NCBI GenBank assembly: GCA_963974445.1 | Contig: CAXBDI010000010.1 | Location: 1-50,150 of the forward strand | Length of the DNA stretch: 50,150 nucleotides | From: JACKII01 sp963974445 | Lineage (GTDB): Bacteria; Pseudomonadota; Alphaproteobacteria; Bin95 | Reading direction: 5' to 3' | Part shown: piece by piece, positions 42,317 through 50,150 of the stretch | Position numbering within the stretch: the first letter of the stretch is position 1 | Layout: each line of letters opens with the position of its first letter | Notes under the pieces: generated by a model | Database searches by the model: none | Seen by the model: only the letters and a program-made list of their open reading frames with translations | What the model was told of the DNA's origin: nothing | Made by a program: the position numbers and the translations under genes

Positions 42317-43049
42317 ACTGTCCGGGATCGGGATCATTGCCGCGTTCCTTGCCGGCGCGATTTCGTTCCTGTCGCCTTGCGTGCTCCCTCTGGTACCAGG
42401 CTACGTGTCCTATATAGCCGGGCGGACGGCGGACGGTATCGGGCCGGGACGTCTCGAAGGCTGGCGTCTACCAGCAGCCGGTCTAAGCGGTTGCTTCATT
42501 CTCGGCTTTTCGACCGTGTTCATCATTCTGGGCGCAAGCGCGACGGCGCTTGGCCAGATGATGCTCAGCTACCGCTACGAGATGAACCTCATCGGCGGGG
42601 CGATCATCATCGTGTTCGGCCTGTTCATACTCGGGATGACGCGGTTTGCCGTCATGGAGCGGGAGTTGCGCTTCCACCTCGCCATTCCTGGCGGGAAGCC
42701 GGTATCGGCCTATGTTCTTGGCCTAGCCTTCGGTTTCGGTTGGACGCCCTGCATCGGCCCGATCCTGGGTGCGATCCTGACGGCGAGCGCGGCTTCAGCA
42801 ACGGTGGCGGAGGGCGTGACGCTCCTCGGCATTTACTCCGCCGGACTGGGCGTGCCGTTCCTCCTGGCAGCCATTTTCACCGATCGCCTGACCCGGAAAA
42901 TCAGGTCGATCGGCCGTCTCGGCCGACGGCTCCATCAAGGCGCCGGCCTCGTTATGGTCGCCATGGGCATCGCCATGATGACGGGGCAATTGTCTGCGCT
43001 GTCGTATTGGTTGCTGGATGCGTTTCCAGTGCTGGGCCGCATCGGCTAG
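42309..43049 (+). CDS. CcdA-type cytochrome c biogenesis/thiol transporter
   Basis: About 246 residues, with six predicted transmembrane segments. It carries the two conserved Cys motifs of CcdA/DsbD beta-domains: SPCVLPLVPGYVSY in the first helix and WTPCIGPILGAIL in the fourth. It carries electrons from cytoplasmic thioredoxin across the membrane to periplasmic DsbE/TlpA-like proteins, matching the genes upstream. The start may be 42309 (MLELSGIG) or 42297. It overlaps the methyltransferase end. Confidence 0.88.
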   Translation: MLELSGIGIIAAFLAGAISFLSPCVLPLVPGYVSYIAGRTADGIGPGRLEGWRLPAAGLSGCFILGFSTVFIILGASATALGQMMLSYRYEMNLIGGAIIIVFGLFILGMTRFAVMERELRFHLAIPGGKPVSAYVLGLAFGFGWTPCIGPILGAILTASAASATVAEGVTLLGIYSAGLGVPFLLAAIFTDRLTRKIRSIGRLGRRLHQGAGLVMVAMGIAMMTGQLSALSYWLLDAFPVLGRIG

Positions 43050-43236
43050 CGCGGCGGCTATTTCTGCGATCTGCCCCCGTCAGCCCGTACTGTCCATGAA
43101 AGCAGTGCAACTCTACCTCAATCGACCGCCGCCAAGTTGACCTGACTAACCATGGCCAATGATTTGTATCTCATCGCAGGCGTGGCGCGCGCACTCCATA
43201 CGCGGGCGGCGGATGGAGGGCCGCGGCGGGCCGCGG

Positions 43237-44256
43237 TCATCTTGCTTTCAGTTCCATCGGAAGCTCCTCGTGGGTCGACCATTCGGCAATGGATCCGTCG
43301 TAGAGCCGGGCGTTGACGTTGCCGAGAATCTCGCTCACGGCGAACCAGCCGAGCGAGCCCCAGTGCCCGGTGTTGCAGAAGGCGATGATATCACCGGCCG
43401 GGGGCACGCCGACGGCGCTCAACAGCTCGCGCACCCGTCGCGCATCGACAAAGCGGCCGCTCTCCGTGACGAGCTCACCATGGGGGACATTGACGGCGCC
43501 GGGGATGGTGCCGGCGCGTTTGGCGACCGGCGAGGACTCCCGCCCCAGGTACTGCGCGGCAGGCCGCACGTCGATCAGCGGCGTCCCCGAAGCGACCGCC
43601 GCCTGCACGTCCTCGAGGCCGGCGATGAGTTCGCCTCGCGGTCGCGCGGTAAAGATCTTCGCCTCGGGCGCGTTCCAGCCGCGCTCCACCGGGTTCCCTT
43701 CGCCTGCGACGTAGCCGCGGTAGCCGCCGTCCAGGATCGATACGGCGTCATGACCCATCGCCTTGAAGGTCCAGTAGACTCGGGTTGCGCTCGCCATGTC
43801 GGTCGAGCCGACCCCGCCCGCGACGATCACGACGTGCGTCTCGTTGTCGATGCCGAGGCCTCCGATGAGCGGCTCGAGCGTTTCGGGAGGCGGCAGCAGG
43901 CCGGGAACGCCGTCGACCTCAGTCCGCCAGCCGGCCTCCAGGTAATTGCTGTAGACCGCGCCCGGAATGTGGCCCTCGCGATAGGCCGCTTCGGAGCCGC
44001 CGTCGATCTTGTTGCGGATATCGAGCACGGTCAGGCTGGGCCGGTTATGGTTCTCCAATATCCAGGCGGCGTCGACCAGGGGCGAAACCGCGTCGGCCGC
44101 CCTCGGCTGGCCGACGGAATGGAGGGTAGCGAACATAATGACCAAAAGGGCTGCCGCAATCCTGCGTATGATGTCCTCCGACGGAGAGTTTTTATTTTGG
44201 TTGCCGGGTTGTGCCTGGGAGCTGGTGGGAATTCTCCGGCGGCGTCCTCCGCGCAT
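43237..44256 (-). CDS. Exported two-domain rhodanese (sulfurtransferase)
   Basis: Two rhodanese domains are seen: an N-terminal inactive one (TVLDIRNKIDGGSEAAYREG) and a C-terminal catalytic one with the cysteine in IIAFCNTGHWGSLGWFAVSE and its DVRPAAQYLG start. It transfers sulfane sulfur, e.g. from thiosulfate to cyanide or a thiol. A hydrophobic signal-like segment IIRRIAAALLVIMFATLHSV precedes the domain, with AxA cleavage near PRAADA. The start is unsettled: the ATG at 44256 has no ribosome site. GGAGGAC lies before an in-frame ATC-ATA at the signal, so a non-standard start is possible. Confidence 0.8.
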   Translation of the reverse strand: MRGGRRRRIPTSSQAQPGNQNKNSPSEDIIRRIAAALLVIMFATLHSVGQPRAADAVSPLVDAAWILENHNRPSLTVLDIRNKIDGGSEAAYREGHIPGAVYSNYLEAGWRTEVDGVPGLLPPPETLEPLIGGLGIDNETHVVIVAGGVGSTDMASATRVYWTFKAMGHDAVSILDGGYRGYVAGEGNPVERGWNAPEAKIFTARPRGELIAGLEDVQAAVASGTPLIDVRPAAQYLGRESSPVAKRAGTIPGAVNVPHGELVTESGRFVDARRVRELLSAVGVPPAGDIIAFCNTGHWGSLGWFAVSEILGNVNARLYDGSIAEWSTHEELPMELKAR

Positions 44257-44346
44257 AGAGATTTAGGCCTGATCAGGCTGCGAGGTCAAGGCTGATCGGG
44301 GCGATGGGCTGAGCCAGGATTTCCCACCGCAATCGAATTAAAGCGC

Positions 44347-44378
44347 TTGACTCCGTACTATAGTACGGAGTGCATGGT
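44347..44378 (+). promoter_or_regulatory. mer-like operator/promoter with 22-bp perfect palindrome
   Basis: A -35-like TTGACT (44347-44352) is followed by the perfect inverted repeat ACTCCGTACTATAGTACGGAGT (positions 44350-44371, given by its arms ACTCCGTACTA/TAGTACGGAGT). It closely resembles the mer operator, TTGACTCCGTAC-N4-GTACGG. The spacer to a plausible -10 (around 44372-44378) is long, 19-20 bp, the hallmark of MerR-controlled promoters. It stands just upstream of the merR-like gene and may also act on the divergent rhodanese. Confidence 0.85.
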
Positions 44379-44401
44379 CGAAATTCGAAGGAGATTTGAA
44401 G

Positions 44402-45085
44402 ATGAGCCGTTTCACGATCAGCCGCGCCGCAAAGGCGGCGAACGTCAATATCGAGACGATCCGTTTCTATGAACGCAAGCGGCTGATCGCCCAGCCTCCC
44501 AAGCCTGTTGGCGGTGGCGTGCGCGAGTACGACGACGACACGGTTGCGCGCATCCGCTTCGTGCGACAGGCGCAGGAGATCGGCTTTTCACTGCGCCAGA
44601 TCGCCGAGCTGCTGTCGCTGCGCGCCGACCCCGAGGCCGACTGCGCCGACGTGCGCGGCCGCGCGATCGAGAAGCGGGACGAGGTCCAGGCCAAGCTCGC
44701 ACAGCTTTCGCACATGCGCGATGCACTCGACGAGCTGATTGCGAGTTGTCCCGGCGGCGGCGACGTGAAGGCCTGCACCATCCTCGACGCCATGCAGGGC
44801 CAGCCAAGAGCCACCGATCCCCTATCAGACCTACCAACCATCGATTCCAAGAAAGGCACGCAAGAAATGAAAACGACGATCCTGACCATCGAGGGCATGC
44901 ATTGCGACGGCTGCGCCCGCACTATTGAGGCGCTGCTCGGGCGCGTGCCCGGCGTACGCAAGGCCGAGGCCTCCTATGACGAACGCCAGGCCCGCGTTCT
45001 GCACGATCAGAACGAGGCTAAGGCGGCCGACCTCACGGCGGCGGTCGCCAAGGGCGGCTTCACCGCGAAAGCCACCGAAACGTGA
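44402..45085 (+). CDS. MerR-family regulator fused to a heavy-metal-associated (HMA) domain
   Basis: A 227-residue protein. N-terminal MerR part: FTISRAAKAANVNIETIRFY helix-turn-helix, a coiled-coil, and cysteines C81 (EADCADV), C116 (IASCPGG) and C125 (VKACTIL), which match the Hg(II)-binding triad C82/C117/C126 of MerR. After a 30-residue linker comes an HMA domain with C168-x2-C171 in TIEGMHCDGCARTIEALL, as in MerP and copper chaperones. Frame is continuous, so this is a regulator-chaperone fusion. An internal ATG at codon 156 with GAAAGG upstream might also give a free HMA protein. GAAGGAG precedes the start. Confidence 0.85.
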   Translation: MSRFTISRAAKAANVNIETIRFYERKRLIAQPPKPVGGGVREYDDDTVARIRFVRQAQEIGFSLRQIAELLSLRADPEADCADVRGRAIEKRDEVQAKLAQLSHMRDALDELIASCPGGGDVKACTILDAMQGQPRATDPLSDLPTIDSKKGTQEMKTTILTIEGMHCDGCARTIEALLGRVPGVRKAEASYDERQARVLHDQNEAKAADLTAAVAKGGFTAKATET

Positions 45086-45768
45086 TCGAGACGAGCCTCA
45101 TCGGTCTTGTCGCGATTCCTGCCGGGCTGGGTCTGATCGGCTTCGTCGAGCCCTGCTCCATCGGCTCTAGCCTGGTCTTCGTGAAGTATCTGGAAGGCAA
45201 GAGCGCGGCGGCCAAGCTGGCCGAAACGGCCCTGTTCACAGCGACGCGATCGGTCTTTATCGGGCTGCTCGGCGTTCTTGCCGTGGTCATCGGTTCCGTC
45301 TTCCTCGATTTGCAGCGCGGCGCCTGGCTACTGCTTGGCGCGGCCTATGTCGCGCTGGGCCTCCTGCTCGCAACCGGGCGCGCCCGCGCGGTCATGGTCA
45401 CGATCGGGCCAAGCCTCAAACGATTGAGCAGCCGGGGCGGGTCCGCCGGCCTCGGCCTGCTGTTCGGACTCAATATCCCGGCCTGCGCGGCGCCGTTGCT
45501 GTTTGCATTGCTGGCCGGCGCGGCCGCATCAGACGGTGCGAGTGCGCTTACCGGGTTCGTCGCGCTTGCCGTCTTCGGTTTCGCGCTGTCGCTGCCCTTG
45601 GTGGCGGTGGTGCTGATCCCGGCGGCACGCGGTCTTCTCGACCGCTTCGCCGCGCTCTCCGGGCGCTATCCCATGGTCGCCGGCCTTATCCTCGTCGCGC
45701 TCGGCGCCTGGTCGATTGGGTTCGGCCTGTTCGCCACCATCGATCCAGGGACTGCGGCCGCCACATGA
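45082..45768 (+). CDS. Second CcdA/DsbD-like membrane protein
   Basis: A 228-residue membrane protein beginning at GTG, overlapping the regulator stop. About six transmembrane segments. Cys-containing motifs resemble those of CcdA: IGFVEPCSIGSSLVFVKYLE in the first helix and GLNIPACAAPLLFALLAG in the fourth, with P-C and P-A-C-A-x-P. It may transport reductant or a metal-thiol species with the P-type ATPase. Sequence differs clearly from the CcdA at 42309-43049. Confidence 0.75.
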   Translation: MIETSLIGLVAIPAGLGLIGFVEPCSIGSSLVFVKYLEGKSAAAKLAETALFTATRSVFIGLLGVLAVVIGSVFLDLQRGAWLLLGAAYVALGLLLATGRARAVMVTIGPSLKRLSSRGGSAGLGLLFGLNIPACAAPLLFALLAGAAASDGASALTGFVALAVFGFALSLPLVAVVLIPAARGLLDRFAALSGRYPMVAGLILVALGAWSIGFGLFATIDPGTAAAT

Positions 45769-45781
45769 AAGGAAACCAGTC

Positions 45782-48231
<2,450 letters not shown>

Positions 48232-48232
<1 letters not shown>

Positions 48233-49269
48233 TGGCAGAAAGCGTCGGCCACACGCGTCGCCGATGGCTCAATTGGCTGGGCACGGGGATCGGCCTCGGC
48301 CTGATCGCCGTGCTCGCCTGGCGTTTCGACTGGCGCCAATTCGCCGATGTGCTGTTATCGGCCCGGCCGGAGTTCGTACTCGCCACGTTCCTGGCGATCA
48401 CGCTGGAGCAGGTTCTCCGGGCCTGGAAGTGGCGCCAGATCCTGTCGCCTCTTCGGGAAGTCCGGACCTCGCACCTTTTCGGCGCGACCATGGCCGGCTA
48501 TCTCGCCAATCTCCTGGTGCCGCTCGGCCTGAGCCCGTTGGTGCGGTCCTGGCTCGTCGCCCGCGCGCAGGGTCTTTCCATGAGCAGCGTGCTGGCCACG
48601 GTCGTCATCGACCGGCTGGTTGACGGGCTGGTGTTCGCGGGCATCGTCGCGCTGGTCGCACTCGCCGCCATCATCCCCGATCCAAACAGAAACATCGGCC
48701 TCGGCCTACTGCTCGGCGCCGGCGGCAGCGCGGCGGCTATCGTGACCTTGTTCCTCATATTCGCACATCACAAGCGCCGGTCGGCGTCGAGCATCGGATT
48801 CATACTCGCCCTCGCCGACCGGCTGCCGGGACGCTTCGCGGTTCGGGCACGATCACTCGCGATCGCCTTCGCCGACGGGATTGTCTGGCCGCGCGAGCGC
48901 TGGCGCGGTGTCGCCATCGTCATCGCCAGCCTGGCCGTCAAGCTGATCTCGGCGTCGCATCTCTTCTGGGCGGGTCTCGCCTTCGGCGTGGTGCTCGACC
49001 CGCTCGTCTATCTCGCCTTGCTGGCCATCCTCGGCTTTGTCGTCATTCTCGCGGCCATTGCCCGGGTGCCCGCGGGCTTCGTCGTCGGCGCGGTGTTCGC
49101 GCTTGGCCTGTTTGGAGTCGAGGACGCCGCCGCAATCGCCATGGTCACGATTGTCATGGCGGCAAACATGGTCGCCGTCGCCGTCTTCGGAAGCTGGGGA
49201 TTCAGGGTGCACGGCGTTGGTCTCGGCGATCTCCGCAGACGGAAGGTGGCGGCCGATGCCTGCCCGTGA
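48232..49269 (+). CDS. Flippase-like membrane protein, LPG synthase TM type (UPF0104)
   Basis: About 345 residues with many transmembrane segments. It matches the lysylphosphatidylglycerol synthase transmembrane family (AglD-like/UPF0104): LEQVLRAWKWRQILSPLREV, HLFGATMAGYLANLLVPLGL then SPLVRSWLVA, and ATVVIDRLVDGLVFAGIVAL. The soluble catalytic domain of LPG synthase is absent. Such proteins may translocate lipids or glycolipids. Its start overlaps the ATPase stop (TGATG), so it is coupled to the metal operon; the reason is not obvious. Confidence 0.82.
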
Positions 49270-49391
49270 GCGGTCGGCCCGCTTCGCGCGCATCGCGACC
49301 GCCGACGCCTTCTTCCAGGGCGGTGCCGCGGCGGCGGATACCAGTACGGTCATGGCGAGCCTCGCGCACGGCCTCACCGGCAGTTCCCTGA
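49256..49391 (+). pseudogene. MFS transporter N-terminus truncated by the IS30 end
   Basis: ATG at 49256 (GGAAGG upstream) opens RFARIATADAFFQGGAAAAD then TSTVMASLAHGLTGSSLM, which matches the start of MFS transporters (FQGGAAAVDSSTVMAALVHGLTGS). Right after SSLM (about codon 45) the 28-bp IS30-type repeat begins and the frame runs out at 49441. The gene starts inside the end of the flippase gene, so it was once the last member of this operon. Confidence 0.7.
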
Positions 49392-49419
49392 TGGATTCCA
49401 GGGTGAGGTGCAACACCGT
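49392..49419. repeat. 28-bp repeat, right copy (inverted partner at 31398-31425)
   Basis: Exact reverse complement of 31398-31425 over 28 bp, with the match ending abruptly on both sides. It is the point where the MFS reading frame breaks, as expected for an IS insertion end. Confidence 0.85.
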
Positions 49420-49490
49420 GCTCAAGCAAAGCGGATGGTGACGTCTTTGCCAAGCTCTGCGAGGAAGGCCTCAATCGGCGTCTGATACCA
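49392..49490 (-). mobile_element. IS30-family remnant, right copy (end plus possible transposase C-terminus)
   Basis: The 28-bp repeat at 49392-49419 is followed on the minus strand by a stop at 49424-49422 and, read into the element, WYQTPIEAFLAELGKDVTIRFA just before it (split here as WYQTPIEAFLAELG and KDVTIRFA). A TPxEAF block near the C-terminus is common in IS30 transposases. Only about 100 bp remain before IS630 sequence. Confidence 0.5.
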
Positions 49491-49504
49491 ATGGCCTCTT
49501 TGAC

Positions 49505-49545
49505 TGACTCAGAAGGGGTTCCCAAAGCTATGGGAGCCTGAGTCA
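49505..49545. repeat. Short imperfect inverted repeat
   Basis: TGACTCAG (49505-49512) and CTGAGTCA (49538-49545) pair, with a second short match inside (TTCCCA/TGGGA). It lies just left of the IS630 transposase relic and could be part of that element's end or its leader. Role unknown. Confidence 0.4.
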
Positions 49546-49570
49546 CGATCTCCCAGTTAGGGAGGTTTGA

Positions 49571-50150
49571 ATGTCGGTACATATCACCCGTACTGAGATG
49601 AACGCAGATGAGCTTCGCAAGGCGGCGCGGCGACGCTCGGATGCGAGGGTGTCTCGTCGTATGCTGGCGGCGGGTTGATCTGCAACGGGAAATCAAAGTG
49701 CGCTTTAAGGTCGATAGGCACGAACGCACAGTGAGCAATCAGCTCGCCTCTCTCGGCTTTCGGCGGCTGTCCGTGCACCCTCAGCATCCAAAGTCCGACC
49801 CCGTGGCCCAAGTAGAGGCGGCGCTGCCGGAGGCCACACGTGGCAAGCCCTTGGAAATCCGGTTCCAGGATGAAGCAAGGGTTGGTCAACAGCGGACGCT
49901 TGCCCGTATTTGGGCTGACCGTGGGTCTCGGCCAAGAGCGCCACGGGATAGGTGCTCGCCTGGTGCTTGACGGTGCTGGATGGCATAGCGCAAAGGCCCT
50001 CCGCATCCCGCATAATATCACGCTCATACGACTGCCTCCATATGCGCCAGAGCTTAACTCAATCGAGAACGTTTGGGCCTATCTGCGGGCCAACAGTAAG
50101 CGGTGCGAGCAGCCCACATTGCTGATTGGGGTACATCGCGGTTGAAATGA
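49571..50150 (+). pseudogene. IS630-family transposase, frameshifted and internally deleted
   Basis: Pieces of one IS630 transposase are seen in order across frames. Piece 1: MSVHITRTEMNADELRKAAR, stopping soon after SRRMLAAG. Piece 2: VRFKVDRHERTVSNQLASLG, RRLSVHPQHPKSDPVAQ and LEIRFQDEARVGQQRTLARI (first catalytic Asp). Piece 3: ARLVLDGAGWHSAKALRIPH (second Asp) and LPPYAPELNSIENVWAYLRA (catalytic Glu). Frameshifts and deletions between the pieces make it inactive. The end of the element is beyond the window or has diverged after LRAN. Confidence 0.85.

Overview
The window is GC-rich chromosomal DNA, most probably from an alphaproteobacterium of Rhodospirillales-like type and plausibly marine. 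The pointers are an alphaproteobacterial RpoD C-terminus, an EipB (DUF1849) envelope protein, a DUF1289 protein, a divergent aspS/rnd pair, an FnrL-like regulator, an EcfG-like sigma factor and a DMSP lyase-type cupin. No tRNA, rRNA or CRISPR array was recognised.

Left part (1-20.5 kb): the end of rpoD is followed by accessory catabolic genes. A leftward cluster (4877-1458) encodes a DsyB-like SAM methyltransferase, a DddQ/DddL-type DMSP lyase cupin, a hot-dog thioesterase and a CoA-transferase-family protein that lacks the expected catalytic Glu. Together they look like a gene set for making and breaking dimethylsulfoniopropionate (DMSP). Then come a zinc alcohol dehydrogenase, TauD-type dioxygenases (two intact, one without iron ligands), an acyl-CoA dehydrogenase, a divergent FNR-like regulator/ECF sigma pair, two decayed genes, a Gfo/Idh oxidoreductase, a GMC oxidoreductase, a Baeyer-Villiger-type monooxygenase with a VOC protein, an IS701 relic, a DUF1028 protein and an amidase.

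Middle part (20.5-31.3 kb): conserved housekeeping genes. These are eipB and a lipoprotein gene, aspS, rnd, a DUF1289 gene, a ferredoxin, a ferredoxin-NADP reductase, rpmF, an OB-fold/thiolase pair, an AT-rich orphan secreted protein and a quinone-oxidoreductase-like MDR protein.

Right part (31.3-49.4 kb): an 18-kb segment bounded by a perfect 28-bp inverted repeat that appears to be the inner ends of two IS30-family remnants. Its left third is AT-rich and encodes a PEP-CTERM-type GNAT acyltransferase, a PaaK/LuxE-like adenylating enzyme and, convergently, a PEP-CTERM-like surface protein. The rest is a metal and envelope-redox island. It holds a TAT-exported multicopper oxidase, a DUF411 protein, cytochrome c, small Met-rich or Cys-rich proteins, DsbE-, TlpA-, Sco- and CcdA-like thiol-redox proteins, a methyltransferase and a rhodanese. 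It ends with an operon driven from a mer-like operator: a MerR-HMA fusion, a second CcdA-like protein, a P1B ATPase with an unusual YPC motif, and a flippase-like protein. An MFS transporter gene is cut at codon 45-46 exactly where the right IS30 end begins. A frameshifted IS630 transposase fills the right edge.

Functional reading: the metal genes form a plausible envelope copper/thiol-metal detoxification set (oxidation, periplasmic binding, thiol relay, efflux) acquired or moved by IS30 elements. The DMSP cluster and the acyltransferase/adenylase/PEP-CTERM module are the two least explained biological systems here.
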